Shown here: positions 49,479 to 60,095 of the stretch, piece after piece
How the letters are laid out: each line of letters opens with the position of its first letter
Position numbering within the stretch: position 1 is the stretch's first letter
Origin: Ruoffia tabacinasalis
GTDB lineage: Bacteria; Bacillota; Bacilli; Lactobacillales; Aerococcaceae
Length of the DNA stretch: 64,000 nt
Assembly (NCBI RefSeq): GCF_005864045.1
Contig: NZ_VBSP01000003.1
Coordinates: 1-64,000 of the forward strand
Reading direction: 5' to 3'
The notes under the pieces: model-generated
What the model saw: only the letters and a program-made list of their open reading frames with translations
What the model was told of the DNA's origin: nothing
Databases searched by the model: none
Program-made: the position numbers and the translations under genes

Positions 49479-50513
49479 ATGTTAACGACAAAAGATTTTG
49501 ATTATGAATTACCAGAGCATTTAATTGCTCAAACACCCCTAGAAGACCGAAGCGCTTCGCGACTTTTAGTTCTTAATAGAGAAGATGACACACTTGAAGA
49601 CACTGACTTTAAACATATCTTAGATTATTTAAACCCTGGAGATGCTTTAGTAGTCAATGAGACGCGAGTGATTCCAGCACGCATCTTTGGTGTGAAACCA
49701 GATACTGGTGGACATTTAGAAGTATTACTTCTAAATAATACTCAAGGGAACGAATGGGAAGTGTTAGTGAAACACGCTCGTCGTGCTAAAGTTGGAACGG
49801 TCATCGAATTTGGTAAAGAAGCTCAACTTCGCGCAGTAGTTAAAGAAGAGTTAGATCATGGTGGACGTATTATTGAATTTGAATACGAAGGTGTCTTTTT
49901 AGAAATATTAGAAACATTAGGTCAAATGCCACTGCCACCTTATATCAAAGAAAGACTCGAAGATCCAGATCGTTATCAAACGGTTTATGCAAAAGAAAAC
50001 GGATCAGCCGCAGCTCCAACAGCGGGTCTACATTTTACGAATGAGTTATTTGATCAAGCAAAAGAAAAAGGAATCGAAATTATTCCATTAACGTTACATG
50101 TTGGTTTAGGAACATTTAGACCTGTATCGGTAGAGAAGCTTGAAGAGCATGAAATGCACGCTGAATTTTATAATTTAAGTGCTGAAAGTGCTAAACGCAT
50201 TAATAAAATAAAAGACAACGGTGGAAAAATTGTTGCGGTTGGAACAACCTCAGTCAGAACTTTAGAAACCATTGCTCACGATAATAATGGAGACATTAAA
50301 GCAGGCTCAGGATGGACTTCCATCTTTATTACTCCTGGCTATGAGTTTCAAGCGGTGGATCATTTAATAACGAACTTCCACTTACCTCAATCGACGCTAG
50401 TTATGCTAGTCAGTGCCTTCTATAATCGAGAACGAACACTGCAAGCTTATAGACATGCGGTAGACAATGAATATCGATTCTTTAGTTTTGGAGATGCGAT
50501 GTTAATTCTGTAA
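49479..50513 (+). CDS. queA: S-adenosylmethionine:tRNA ribosyltransferase-isomerase
   Basis: 344 residues. It transfers the ribosyl part of AdoMet to preQ1 in tRNA to form epoxyqueuosine. Signatures: [25 protein letters not shown] at the start (first 15 residues of the match typical), [25 protein letters not shown] and [11 protein letters not shown]. It begins one base after ruvB and ends the operon. In many relatives tgt and yajC follow directly; here they are at 1649-3237. Confidence 0.97.
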   Translation: MLTTKDFDYELPEHLIAQTPLEDRSASRLLVLNREDDTLEDTDFKHILDYLNPGDALVVNETRVIPARIFGVKPDTGGHLEVLLLNNTQGNEWEVLVKHARRAKVGTVIEFGKEAQLRAVVKEELDHGGRIIEFEYEGVFLEILETLGQMPLPPYIKERLEDPDRYQTVYAKENGSAAAPTAGLHFTNELFDQAKEKGIEIIPLTLHVGLGTFRPVSVEKLEEHEMHAEFYNLSAESAKRINKIKDNGGKIVAVGTTSVRTLETIAHDNNGDIKAGSGWTSIFITPGYEFQAVDHLITNFHLPQSTLVMLVSAFYNRERTLQAYRHAVDNEYRFFSFGDAMLIL

Positions 50514-50523
50514 GTAAATTAGA

Positions 50524-50558
50524 GCGCTTTGTTGGATAAAACCAACAAGGCGTTTTTT
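50524..50558 (+). terminator. Terminator after queA
   Basis: CGCTTTGTTGG and CCAACAAGGCG (50525-50552, one T-G pair) followed by six T; it ends the ymdB/mutS to queA run. Confidence 0.87.
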
Positions 50559-50597
50559 CTCTCTCAAAGATTGAGGATAGAGGGAATAGGAGTGATA

Positions 50598-50606
50598 TGG
50601 TATGAT
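50598..50606 (+). promoter_or_regulatory. Extended -10 promoter of dnaE
   Basis: TGGTATGAT (50598-50606) is an extended -10, 30 bases before the dnaE start; no convincing -35 at the usual distance. Confidence 0.45.
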
Positions 50607-50635
50607 ATTGACGAGAATGATTAGGAGGTGATCCG

Positions 50636-53600
50636 ATGTTATTGAATGTTCAAAGTGAGTATTCACTTTTGAGTAGTACGTTAAGAATCAATGATTATAT
50701 TAAAGAAGCGAAACGGTTAGGTTATGATGCGATTGGTTTAGCTGATAATCAAGTGCTTCATGGAGCGTTACAATTTTATACACGCGCGAATAAAATGGGT
50801 TTAAAGCCTTTAATAGGTTTAAACCTTACATTAATTGGCGGTATCAGACAAGACGAGCGTTACCCATTTATGCTCTATGCAAAGAGTGAAGCGGGTTATC
50901 ACCATCTAATTAAAATATCAAGAATGGTTGAAAATAATCACATCGATGATTTAGACGTTTGGACTTATCTTGAACAACAAGCCACTGATTTAGTATATAT
51001 ATCATCGGGAAGACTGAGTGAGATGGAACAAGCCATTATTCATGAAGATGACAATCATGGCAGAGAAATAGTGACGTATCTTAATCAAGTATTCGGGAAA
51101 AATCATGTATTTATGGGAATGACCATCTATCCATACAATAAATCCGAAGTTGAGATGTTGTCACATTTTGCTCAAGCAAATCATATCCAACAAGTGGCAG
51201 CTCAATTAGTGAATTCATTAAATGTAGATGAAGCTTTCAGTTTACAAATCCTTGAAGCCATTAAAGACAATGAAACGATTGATCATTCACTAAGGTATTC
51301 AAAAGGATCAAACTTCTTATTTCCAAAAGAAACACTTCGATCAATGTATGTTGATAACGGATTACAAGAAGTTTGGGATAATACAGAAAAACTCGTAGCA
51401 ACATTGAATGTGTCTATTGATTCGAGCCAATCTTATTTACCAAAGTATCAAGCCCCTGATAATTTAACGTCAGCAAAATATGTCAAAGCATTGACTTTCA
51501 AACAACTAGATACCATTGGTAAGGGTCAAGATGAAATATATATCCAACAATTAAATCATGAATTACAAGTCATTGACCGAATGGGCTTCAGTGATTACTT
51601 CTTAATTGTATGGGATATTATTAAATATTGTCACGAGAAAAATATTCGTATTGGACCAGGTAGGGGTTCTGCAGCGGGTTCATTAGTCAGCTATTTATTA
51701 CAAATTACTCTAGTTGACCCTATCGAATTTGATTTATTATTTGAACGATTTTTAAACCCTGAACGATATAATATGCCCGATATTGATATTGATATTCCAG
51801 ATAATAAAAGAGAATCAGTATTAAAATACATCCAAAAGAGATATGGGCGTGAGCAAGTGGCTCAAATTGTGACGATGGGAACCTTTGGTGCGAAAGCTTC
51901 GGTTCGAGATACTTTACGTGTCATTGGAGCGGATAGTGACCAATTAAAACGCTGGTCGCAAGCCATACCATCTGATCAAAATCAGTTAATGACCTTAGAG
52001 CGAGCAGTCAAAGAATCCAATTCCTTACAAGCAATTGTTTCAGAAAGCGAATTTAATCGAGACATCTTTAAAGCGGCACAAACTATCGAAGGGTTGCCTC
52101 GACATAACTCAACCCATGCGGCAGCAGTAGTGATTAATGATTTTCCGCTTGATTCGATTATTCCCGTTAAAGACCGTGAGAATGACTTGTTGATCACACA
52201 GTTTACAATGAACGATGTCGAACAAATGGGCTTACTGAAGATGGATTTTTTAGGATTAAGAAACTTAACAATTCTAGATAATATTATCCGTAATATTAAA
52301 ACAAATAAAAACATCGATATCTTAGCCCAGGACATTCCGATGAATGATTTTGAAACGATTAAACTGTTTCAAGAAGCCGATACAAATGGTGTGTTTCAGT
52401 TTGAATCAGACGGAATTAAAGATGTTTTAAAACGACTGAAGCCAGAAAACTTTGAAGATATTGTCGCTGTTAACGCCCTGTATCGACCAGGTCCTATGAA
52501 ACAAATTGATTCTTTTATTCGAAGAAAGCATGGCAAAGAAAAAATTGAGTACGTTAATGATGTCCTGGAACCTATATTGAATACGACTTATGGAATTATC
52601 GTCTATCAAGAGCAAGTCATGCGGATTGTTGTTGATATGGCTGGATTTTCTCTAGGAGAAGCGGATATATTACGTCGCGCTATGGGGAAAAAGCAAGTAG
52701 ATGTCATGGAGAAAGAACGAGAACACTTTGTCAATGGAGCAATCAATAAAGGTCATACAGAGCACGCTGCTAAAGAAGTTTACAATTATATATATGAATT
52801 TAGTAATTACGGGTTTAACCGAGCACATGCAGTTGTTTACTCAACATTAGCCTATCAATTAGCTTATTTAAAAGCCAATTATACAGAAGAATTTTATCAA
52901 GCGATACTGAACAATGGACGTTCACAATCAACATCCTATAATCATTATATTCAAGAAGCCAAACATAGATTACAAAAGTTATTACCATTGGATATAAATA
53001 AAAGTGGGGCAGGATTTAATGTTGATGAAGGATTGCGTATCGGGTTTAATTCAGTTAATGGTGTGAGAGGTGAGCTTATTGACCACATCTTGGAAGATCG
53101 AAGTCAAATGGGGACATATAAAAGTCTATTAAACTTTCTACAAAGATTACCACTCAAGTTATTAAAAGCAGAGATGATATCGCCATTAATTTATGCCGGA
53201 GCTTTTGATGGTTTCGGAGCGAATCGAGCCACTTTAGTACACAATTTATCTGCCATGATTCAATCCGTTGAGTTTAGTGGACAAAATATTAATTTATTTC
53301 AAGAAATGGAACCAAAAATTGATTGGAAAGAAGATTATTCACTAATAGAAAGATTAAATTACGAAAAAGAAGCTCTAGGATTTACGATTTCTGGGCATCC
53401 ACTTGACGCTTATAAAGATATTATTGAAAATGATCCAGATTTTATTAATATTTCCCAAGCCTTGAAGTCACCATTAAAGAAAAAAATAAAACTGATTGCG
53501 ATGGTTCAAAATGTAAAAGTAATTCGAACTAAGAAAAATGATTTAATGGCTTTCTCTACAATTGGGGAAGAATTCTACTCTGTTGATGTGGTTGTTTTCC

Positions 53601-53992
53601 CAACGATTTATCAAAAAAGTATGCAATTACTGAAAGAGAATAATATATTAATTGTCGAAGGTACGGTAGGTGTTGACCGGCGCGAAAATTTACAAATCGT
53701 CGTTGATGCATTAAAACCCGTCAGTGAATATAAAAATAATCAGAAAACACCGCAACAAATGAATACCATTCGTCGTTGTTTTATACAAATAGAAGATTTC
53801 GCTCAAGACCAAGCAAAAATTGAGAATGTGAAGCAATTAGCCTTGGACAATTTTGGGCCAGCAGATATCATTTTAGTGGACCGAAATCGACGAACAATTC
53901 AATTAGATTCGCCCTATACGATTAGTTATAGTTACCGAGTGCAACAACAACTGAAAGAAATCTTCGGTCAAGAACGGGTAGTTTTTAAATAA
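50636..53992 (+). CDS. dnaE: DNA polymerase III alpha subunit, DnaE type
   Basis: 1118 residues behind AGGAGGTGA. The PHP domain (1-200) begins NVQSEYSLL; the metal-binding His residues of the usual HLHVHS are lost, as in other Firmicutes DnaE, so no proofreading is expected from it. Palm motif GPGRGSAAGSLVSYLL and catalytic MPDIDIDIPD (Asp382, 384, 386) follow, then fingers, HhH and an OB fold near the C-terminus. In Firmicutes DnaE extends primers before PolC takes over. accD and accA, which lie between dnaE and pfkA in Bacillus, are absent here. Confidence 0.96.
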   Translation: MLLNVQSEYSLLSSTLRINDYIKEAKRLGYDAIGLADNQVLHGALQFYTRANKMGLKPLIGLNLTLIGGIRQDERYPFMLYAKSEAGYHHLIKISRMVENNHIDDLDVWTYLEQQATDLVYISSGRLSEMEQAIIHEDDNHGREIVTYLNQVFGKNHVFMGMTIYPYNKSEVEMLSHFAQANHIQQVAAQLVNSLNVDEAFSLQILEAIKDNETIDHSLRYSKGSNFLFPKETLRSMYVDNGLQEVWDNTEKLVATLNVSIDSSQSYLPKYQAPDNLTSAKYVKALTFKQLDTIGKGQDEIYIQQLNHELQVIDRMGFSDYFLIVWDIIKYCHEKNIRIGPGRGSAAGSLVSYLLQITLVDPIEFDLLFERFLNPERYNMPDIDIDIPDNKRESVLKYIQKRYGREQVAQIVTMGTFGAKASVRDTLRVIGADSDQLKRWSQAIPSDQNQLMTLERAVKESNSLQAIVSESEFNRDIFKAAQTIEGLPRHNSTHAAAVVINDFPLDSIIPVKDRENDLLITQFTMNDVEQMGLLKMDFLGLRNLTILDNIIRNIKTNKNIDILAQDIPMNDFETIKLFQEADTNGVFQFESDGIKDVLKRLKPENFEDIVAVNALYRPGPMKQIDSFIRRKHGKEKIEYVNDVLEPILNTTYGIIVYQEQVMRIVVDMAGFSLGEADILRRAMGKKQVDVMEKEREHFVNGAINKGHTEHAAKEVYNYIYEFSNYGFNRAHAVVYSTLAYQLAYLKANYTEEFYQAILNNGRSQSTSYNHYIQEAKHRLQKLLPLDINKSGAGFNVDEGLRIGFNSVNGVRGELIDHILEDRSQMGTYKSLLNFLQRLPLKLLKAEMISPLIYAGAFDGFGANRATLVHNLSAMIQSVEFSGQNINLFQEMEPKIDWKEDYSLIERLNYEKEALGFTISGHPLDAYKDIIENDPDFINISQALKSPLKKKIKLIAMVQNVKVIRTKKNDLMAFSTIGEEFYSVDVVVFPTIYQKSMQLLKENNILIVEGTVGVDRRENLQIVVDALKPVSEYKNNQKTPQQMNTIRRCFIQIEDFAQDQAKIENVKQLALDNFGPADIILVDRNRRTIQLDSPYTISYSYRVQQQLKEIFGQERVVFK

Positions 53993-54030
53993 ATCATTGA
54001 ATTACTGATGTTAAAGCAATGAAATGAAAA

Positions 54031-54047
54031 TGAAAACGCTGCTTTCA
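54031..54047 (+). promoter_or_regulatory. Possible CcpA (cre-like) site upstream of pfkA
   Basis: TGAAAACGCTGCTTTCA (54031-54047) is a near-palindrome whose left half fits the cre consensus TGNAANCGNT but with three extra bases before the right half. A weak promoter (ATGACT 54069-54074, TAAAAT 54092-54097) and a small leader hairpin TGGTAA-AAATC-TTACCA (54106-54122) lie downstream. An alternative is a dnaE terminator remnant. Confidence 0.3.
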
Positions 54048-54150
54048 TAAAAAAAGAAATGAAATGATATGACTTTATATATGAATAATGATAAAATAAC
54101 GGCAGTGGTAAAAATCTTACCAATCTGTATTATTGAATTAGAGGTGGAAA

Positions 54151-55131
54151 ATGGAAATCAAACGTATTGCCGTTTTAACAAGTGGTGGTGATGCACCTGG
54201 TATGAACGCAGCTGTTCGTGCAGTTGTTGAGCAGGGGATTCATCATGGTTTAGAAGTTTATGGAGTATACTATGGTTATCGTGGTTTAGTAGAAGGGGAT
54301 TTCCGACTACTAACACTCTCAGATGTGCATCATAACATTCGCCGTGGGGGAACAATGTTATATTCAGCACGCTATCCTGAATTTAAACACAAAGAGAATC
54401 AAGAAAAAGCAATTAGCCAATTAGAAAAATTTGGTATTGATGCTTTAGTGGTTATTGGTGGTGACGGATCATTTGCCGGGGCTTTAAGTTTATCTAAATT
54501 AGGTTTCCCAGCCGTAGGAATTCCTGGAACAATCGATAATGATATCCCTGGAACAGAATACACTATCGGGTTTGATTCAGCTGTCAGTGTCGCCTTAGAC
54601 GCGATTGATAAAATTTCAGATACTGCTGCATCACATAATCGTACATTTGTTGTAGAAGTAATGGGAAGACACGCTGGAGATATCGCAATTTGGGCGGGTG
54701 TAGCTGCGGGTGCAGATGCAATTATTATCCCCGAAGAAGAATTCTTAATTGAAGATGTTGTTCGCCGTACAGAAGCAGGACGCTCAGCAGGTAAAGATTA
54801 TTCACTTGTTGTTCTAGCTGAAGGGGCGATGGATGTTGACAATTTCGTTGAACAATTCCAAGAATTAGCGCCGGATCAAAGTGTTCGCGGTGTTACGTTA
54901 TCACATATTCAACGTGGTGGAACACCTACGGCACGTGACCGTGTCTTCGCAACTTTAATGGGAGCTCGATCTGTTGACTTACTTATCGAAGGACAAAAAG
55001 CTATCTACTTGGGTGTTCGTGAAGAGCAATTAACTGTATTTGATATTGTAGAAACTTTAGAAAAAACTGAACACCATGTTAGACAAGATCTATTCCAATT
55101 AAATCAAGAATTAACTGATCGTGGAAACTAA
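54151..55131 (+). CDS. pfkA: ATP-dependent 6-phosphofructokinase
   Basis: 326 residues. It phosphorylates fructose 6-phosphate to the 1,6-bisphosphate, the committed step of glycolysis. ATP-binding VLTSGGDAPGMNAAVRA, Mg/ATP loop IGGDGSFAGA, catalytic PGTIDNDIPGTEYTIGFD and the substrate/effector segment MGRHAGDIA are all standard for the tetrameric allosteric bacterial type. GAGGTGG precedes the ATG. pyk starts 27 bases later, so the two form an operon. Confidence 0.98.
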   Translation: MEIKRIAVLTSGGDAPGMNAAVRAVVEQGIHHGLEVYGVYYGYRGLVEGDFRLLTLSDVHHNIRRGGTMLYSARYPEFKHKENQEKAISQLEKFGIDALVVIGGDGSFAGALSLSKLGFPAVGIPGTIDNDIPGTEYTIGFDSAVSVALDAIDKISDTAASHNRTFVVEVMGRHAGDIAIWAGVAAGADAIIIPEEEFLIEDVVRRTEAGRSAGKDYSLVVLAEGAMDVDNFVEQFQELAPDQSVRGVTLSHIQRGGTPTARDRVFATLMGARSVDLLIEGQKAIYLGVREEQLTVFDIVETLEKTEHHVRQDLFQLNQELTDRGN

Positions 55132-55158
55132 ATTTAATTAAAAGGGGAAATAATATCA

Positions 55159-56922
55159 ATGAATATTAAAAAAACTAAAATTGTTTGTACTTTAGGACCA
55201 GCAAGTGACGCTCAAGAAACAATGGAGCAATTAATCGAATCAGGAATGAACGTTGCTCGTTTTAACTTCTCTCATGGTGACCATGAAGAGCAATTAGTTC
55301 GTTTCAACACTTTAAAAGCTGCTCGTGAAGTAACTAAACGTAACGTTGGTATCTTATTAGATACTAAAGGACCAGAAATCAGAACTCATTTAATGGCAAC
55401 GGATATTGTTACATTAGAAAAAGGTAAAACAGTTCGCATTTCTATGGAAGAAGTTGCCGGTACTGAAGAAAGATTCTCTGTATCTTACGACCAATTAATT
55501 AATGACGTTAAAGTTGGCGGACACATCTTATTAGATGATGGTTTAGTTGATTTATTAGTTACTGAAATCGACCATGAAAATGGCGACATCGTAACAGAAA
55601 TCCAAAACAACGGAATTCTTAAATCTCGTAAAGGTGTAAACGTACCTAACGTTTCACTTAACTTACCAGGTATTACTGAAAAAGATGAAAAAGATATTCG
55701 TTTCGGAGTACGCGAAGGAGCTGACTTTATTGCAGCAAGTTTCGTACGTCGTGCATCAGACGTTATGGAAATTCGTCAAGTACTTGAAGAAGAAGGACGT
55801 CCTAATGTTAAGATTATTTCTAAGATTGAAAACCAAGAAGGTGTAGACAACTTAGATGAAATTTTAGAAGTCTCTGATGGTATCATGGTTGCACGTGGTG
55901 ACTTAGGGGTAGAAATCCCAACGCCAGAAGTTCCAATTGTGCAAAAACACATCATCAAAAAATGTAATGAAGCAGGTAAAGTTGTAATTACTGCAACTCA
56001 AATGCTAGATTCAATGCAAAGTAATCCTCGTCCAACACGTGCCGAAGCCGGAGACGTTGCGAACGCAATCTTTGATGGAACAGACGCTGTCATGTTATCA
56101 GGTGAAACTGCCGCAGGTGATTACCCAGTTGAAGCTGTTAAAACAATGTCAAGTATTGCATTACGTACTGAAGAAGCATTAGTTGGTCAAGATGCGGTTA
56201 CTCTTAAAGAATATGACAAACGTGACTTAACTGAAGCGATTGGTCAAGCTGTAGGACATACTGCACGTAACTTATCTATTAATACAATTGTAGCAGCGAC
56301 AAGTTCTGGACATACTGCTCAAATGATTTCTAAATACCGTCCACAAGCTAATATTATTGCAGCGACATTCGATAACGAAATTAGTCGTTCATTAACATTA
56401 ACATGGGGAGTACAAGCTTTCGAAATCGAAGCACCAGGATCAACAGATGAGATGTTAGACTCAGCAACTCAATTGGTTCAAGAAAAAGGTTTTGCAAGTG
56501 AAGGTGACTTAATTATCATCACTGCAGGTGTTCCAGTAACTGAATCTGGTACAACTAACTTAATGAAGATCCAATTAATCGGAACATTGTTAGCGCAAGG
56601 TGAAGGTGTTGGTAGCGGAAACTACATCGGTAAAGCTGTTATTGCAAACTCTGCTGAAGAAGCAAATATTAAAACAGTTGTTGGTTCAGTATTAGTTGCT
56701 AAAAACACAGATGCTGATTACTCTGAAGCAATCAATAAAGCTGGAGCAATTATTGTTGAAGAAGGTGGAATTACTTCTCACGCTGCAGTTGTTGGACTTG
56801 AACGTGGAATTCCAGTTATTGTTGCAGTTGAAGGAGCATTATCTTCAATTAAAGCTGACGAATTAGTTACAGTAGATGCTCGTCGTGGACGCATTTACCG
56901 TGGAGCAACAGTAAGTATCTAA
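55159..56922 (+). CDS. pyk: Pyruvate kinase with extra C-terminal PEP-utiliser domain
   Basis: 587 residues, about 110 longer than the classical enzyme. It makes pyruvate and ATP from phosphoenolpyruvate. TKIVCTLGPAS, NFSHGDHEEQ, LDTKGPEIRTH and KIENQEGVDNLDEI mark the catalytic barrel; MVARGDLGVEIP and ATQMLDSM complete it. Residues about 480-587 form a phosphohistidine swivel-like domain with EEGGITSHAAVVGLERGIP, as in many Bacillales and Lactobacillales. AAGGGGAA lies before the start. Codons are highly adapted. Ends at a perfect 15-bp hairpin. Confidence 0.97.
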   Translation: MNIKKTKIVCTLGPASDAQETMEQLIESGMNVARFNFSHGDHEEQLVRFNTLKAAREVTKRNVGILLDTKGPEIRTHLMATDIVTLEKGKTVRISMEEVAGTEERFSVSYDQLINDVKVGGHILLDDGLVDLLVTEIDHENGDIVTEIQNNGILKSRKGVNVPNVSLNLPGITEKDEKDIRFGVREGADFIAASFVRRASDVMEIRQVLEEEGRPNVKIISKIENQEGVDNLDEILEVSDGIMVARGDLGVEIPTPEVPIVQKHIIKKCNEAGKVVITATQMLDSMQSNPRPTRAEAGDVANAIFDGTDAVMLSGETAAGDYPVEAVKTMSSIALRTEEALVGQDAVTLKEYDKRDLTEAIGQAVGHTARNLSINTIVAATSSGHTAQMISKYRPQANIIAATFDNEISRSLTLTWGVQAFEIEAPGSTDEMLDSATQLVQEKGFASEGDLIIITAGVPVTESGTTNLMKIQLIGTLLAQGEGVGSGNYIGKAVIANSAEEANIKTVVGSVLVAKNTDADYSEAINKAGAIIVEEGGITSHAAVVGLERGIPVIVAVEGALSSIKADELVTVDARRGRIYRGATVSI

Positions 56923-56939
56923 TCTTACATTTTAATTAA

Positions 56940-56992
56940 GAGCACCATCAAATCTACGTATTTTAACTTCGATTTGATGGTGCTCATTTTTT
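56940..56992 (+). terminator. Terminator after pyk
   Basis: GAGCACCATCAAATC (56940-56954) pairs exactly with GATTTGATGGTGCTC (56971-56985), then ATTTTTT. Confidence 0.92.
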
Positions 56993-57126
56993 ATGAATTT
57001 GCGCATAAAATACAAGTAACAAAGATTATAAAGGATATATAATGGATGTTTAAGAAGAAATCCATGTCGACTTTATGTTAAAATAGAAATTAAATAGCAG
57101 TAAAAATTATAAGAAGGAGGGCTTAA

Positions 57127-57987
57127 ATGGTTCAATTTGGAGAAATAATTGAAGCAAAAATTATAGATGAAAATGATCTAAATTATTTTGCCCAAAAAGA
57201 CGGGATTACATTTACTATCCCAAAGGATTCTACTGAAGAAACTTATGAAAATGGTGAAATAGTAGAGGGATTAATCTATCAAGATAAAGACGAGACGAAC
57301 ATCTTGCAAGTAGAATTACCAGATATTCGTCCAGGTTATTATGGTTGGGGAAGAGTCATTCAATCAATATATAGTCTTGGAATTTTCGTTGATGTTGGTT
57401 TAATTAATAAAGACGTCGTAGTATCTCTGGATGTTTTACCAGAAGATAATAAAAAATGGCCTCGTCACGGAGATAAGTTATACTTAACATATCAAGTTGA
57501 TAATAAAGACCGTTTTTGGGGTGTTCTAGCACAAGAAGAGGATTTTAATAAATTAAAACGCAAAGCACCAGCCCGTATGATGAATCAGGAAGTTAGTGCA
57601 ACAGTAATAAGCAATAAAGGTGTGGGTGTTCAAGCGATATCTGTCGAAGGTTTCGAGATATTTGTTCATGAAAGTGAAATGGAACACCGACTTCGTGTAG
57701 GTGAGCCAGTACAATTAAGAATTATTCATGTTCATAAAGATGGTACTTTAAATGGATCTGCGAAACCACGTGCTTTTGAAGCATTAGATGATGATTCAGA
57801 AATGATTTATGCGGTCTTAAGTAAGACACCTGATAAATTCTTACCTCTACACGATAAATCAGATCCTGAGGAAATCAAAAATTATTTAGGGTTGAGTAAA
57901 TCACAATTCAAACGTGCCGTTGGAAGATTGATGAAGAACGGCCGTGTTACACAAGAGAAGGAAAAAGGAATTTTTCTGAAGGATTAA
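57127..57987 (+). CDS. cvfB: CvfB-family S1 RNA-binding protein
   Basis: 286 residues built of S1-like beta domains (about 1-65, 66-140, 145-210) and a C-terminal winged helix (about 225-286, LGLSKSQFKRAVGRLMKNGRV). The middle S1 repeat is visible as GRVIQSIYSLGIFVDVGL. The family includes S. aureus CvfB and Bacillus YitL, RNA-binding proteins tied to virulence regulation in S. aureus. Strong AAGGAGGGC upstream. It begins a run with xerD at 15 bases. Confidence 0.92.
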   Translation: MVQFGEIIEAKIIDENDLNYFAQKDGITFTIPKDSTEETYENGEIVEGLIYQDKDETNILQVELPDIRPGYYGWGRVIQSIYSLGIFVDVGLINKDVVVSLDVLPEDNKKWPRHGDKLYLTYQVDNKDRFWGVLAQEEDFNKLKRKAPARMMNQEVSATVISNKGVGVQAISVEGFEIFVHESEMEHRLRVGEPVQLRIIHVHKDGTLNGSAKPRAFEALDDDSEMIYAVLSKTPDKFLPLHDKSDPEEIKNYLGLSKSQFKRAVGRLMKNGRVTQEKEKGIFLKD

Positions 57988-58002
57988 AATAGGAGTGATT
58001 GA

Positions 58003-58899
58003 ATGGATGAATTAATAGATGATTACGAACGTTATTTATTGATTGACCAAGGAAAATCACAAAACACCATCCAAAGTTACATGAGAGATTTGAAGAAGTT
58101 TGTTACATTTATTAATGAACAGGAACTTGTCGAAATTAATAATATTAATAAAGACACAATCCAATTGTATATTATAAGCCTAAACAAAGCGGGATTTGCA
58201 GCAAGTACAACGAATCGAATGATTTCGACTTTAAAAAATTTTTTCCATTATTTAATTAGGGAACAAAAGATGGATCATAACCCGATGGATCTAATCCAAG
58301 GGGCAAAGAATCGAAAACATTTACCAAAAACGTTGAGTTCAAAAGAAATTGATCGTTTACTTGACTCACCGGACGCGGAAACTAATAATGGTATCCGTGA
58401 CCGCGCCATTTTAGAAGTCATGTATGCATCTGGTTTGCGAGTGAGTGAATTAACACATTTAAAGATAAATGAACTTCATTTGGAATTAGGTTTTATACAG
58501 ACAATCGGTAAAGGGGATAAAGAACGAATTATTCCCATCGGTGAAGAAGCACTATTTTGGATTAAAAAGTATCTTGAGGAAGTTTATCCAGTTTATTCTA
58601 AAAAATCGACCGATTCTACCATTCTATTCTTAACCCAACGCGGTAAACAATTTACCCGTCAAGGAATTTGGAAAAATTTAAAAAAATATGTGAACTTGGC
58701 TGGAATCGACCACGAAGTGTCACCTCATATTTTGCGCCATTCTTTTGCGACACATTTGTTAGAGAATGGGGCCGATTTAAGAATGGTACAAGAACTACTT
58801 GGTCATTCAGACATTTCCACCACACAAATTTATACTCATGTATCCAAACAGCGACTACAAGAAATATATCGTAACTCATTTCCAAGAGCGATAGATTAA
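58003..58899 (+). CDS. xerD: Site-specific tyrosine recombinase XerD
   Basis: 298 residues. N-terminal SAM-like core-binding domain (about 1-95) and C-terminal catalytic domain with Arg146 (SGLRVSEL), Lys170 (GKGDKER), His242 and Arg245 (SPHILRHSF), His268 (LLGHSD) and nucleophile Tyr277 (IYTHV). It resolves chromosome dimers at dif with XerC, activated by FtsK (26143-28905). In the xerD-drm-pupG order of Bacillus, as here, deoB follows closely. Confidence 0.93.
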   Translation: MDELIDDYERYLLIDQGKSQNTIQSYMRDLKKFVTFINEQELVEINNINKDTIQLYIISLNKAGFAASTTNRMISTLKNFFHYLIREQKMDHNPMDLIQGAKNRKHLPKTLSSKEIDRLLDSPDAETNNGIRDRAILEVMYASGLRVSELTHLKINELHLELGFIQTIGKGDKERIIPIGEEALFWIKKYLEEVYPVYSKKSTDSTILFLTQRGKQFTRQGIWKNLKKYVNLAGIDHEVSPHILRHSFATHLLENGADLRMVQELLGHSDISTTQIYTHVSKQRLQEIYRNSFPRAID

Positions 58900-58911
58900 A
58901 GGAGTAAAAAT

Positions 58912-60081
58912 ATGACATTTGATAGAATACATTTATTAGTTATGGACTCAGTAGGTATTGGAGAAGCAGCAGACGCCAAAGAATTTGGTGATGTTGGCTC
59001 AAATACTTTAGGTAATATTGCAAACACGGTTGGTTTAAAATTACCAAACTTAACAAAAATGGGGTTAGGTAATATAGCGCCACTTAAAGGCATCGATCCA
59101 GTTGAAAACTCTACTGCGTATTTTACTAAATTGGAAGAAGTATCTGCAGGTAAAGATACAATGACTGGACATTGGGAAATCATGGGTCTTCGTATTGACC
59201 AACCATTCCGAGTGTTTCCGGACGGCTTCCCAGATGAATTGATTGAGAAGATTGAAACTTTTTCTGGGCGCAAAATTATCGGGAATAAACCAGCGTCTGG
59301 AACTGAAATTTTAGATGAATTAGGGCAACACCAAATTGAAACAGGTGATTTAATTGTCTACACATCAGCGGACTCGGTTCTACAAATTGCCGCTCATGAA
59401 GAAGTAATTCCATTAGAAGAATTATACAAAATTTGTGAGTACGCAAGAGAAATTACTTTAGAAGATCCTTATATGATTGGTCGAATTATTGCACGTCCAT
59501 ATCTAGGTGAAGAGGGTAATTTTGAAAGAACGAGTAATAGACATGATTACGCGTTAAGTCCTTTTGGAAACACAACTTTAGATTACTTGAAAGACGAATC
59601 TTTTGATGTTATTTCTATTGGTAAAATCGAAGATATCTTTAACGGTCAAGGAATTACCGAAGGTCACCGAACTGAAAGTAATATGGATGGTGTTGACAAA
59701 TTAATTAAAGTGATGGATAAAGACTTTAAAGGCTTGAGCTTTACGAATCTAGTTGATTTTGACGCTAAATTCGGTCACCGTCGTAATACACAAGGATATG
59801 CAGACGCATTAGAAGATTTTGATGCACGCATTCCAGAAATGATTGACCACTTAGCAGAGAATGACTTATTAATTATTACTGCTGATCATGGAAATGATCC
59901 AACTTTCTCTGGAACCGATCATACACGTGAATATGTTCCAGTATTAGTTTATAGCAAAGCGATTAAAGAACCGAAAGAATTAGACGCAACATACTTCAGT
60001 GATATCGCTGCGACAATTTCTGCTAACTTCTCAGTGAAGCAAACTGAAGAAGGACAATCATTCTTAGACCAATTAAAATAA
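58912..60081 (+). CDS. deoB: Phosphopentomutase
   Basis: 389 residues of the alkaline-phosphatase superfamily. It interconverts ribose or deoxyribose 1- and 5-phosphates. Metal-binding [12 protein letters not shown], the phospho-acceptor Thr in [14 protein letters not shown], and [19 protein letters not shown] with Asp/His ligands are clear. It starts 12 bases after xerD with AAGGAG and sits 14 bases before the nucleoside phosphorylase, so the pair forms a nucleoside salvage unit feeding ribose 5-phosphate to central metabolism. Confidence 0.97.
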   Translation: MTFDRIHLLVMDSVGIGEAADAKEFGDVGSNTLGNIANTVGLKLPNLTKMGLGNIAPLKGIDPVENSTAYFTKLEEVSAGKDTMTGHWEIMGLRIDQPFRVFPDGFPDELIEKIETFSGRKIIGNKPASGTEILDELGQHQIETGDLIVYTSADSVLQIAAHEEVIPLEELYKICEYAREITLEDPYMIGRIIARPYLGEEGNFERTSNRHDYALSPFGNTTLDYLKDESFDVISIGKIEDIFNGQGITEGHRTESNMDGVDKLIKVMDKDFKGLSFTNLVDFDAKFGHRRNTQGYADALEDFDARIPEMIDHLAENDLLIITADHGNDPTFSGTDHTREYVPVLVYSKAIKEPKELDATYFSDIAATISANFSVKQTEEGQSFLDQLK

Positions 60082-60095
60082 AAGGGGTATAAACT

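Noticed and set aside
51982-52335. 117-codon minus-strand open frame within dnaE
   Set aside because: Antisense to conserved dnaE coding sequence, no ribosome binding site, no family resemblance.
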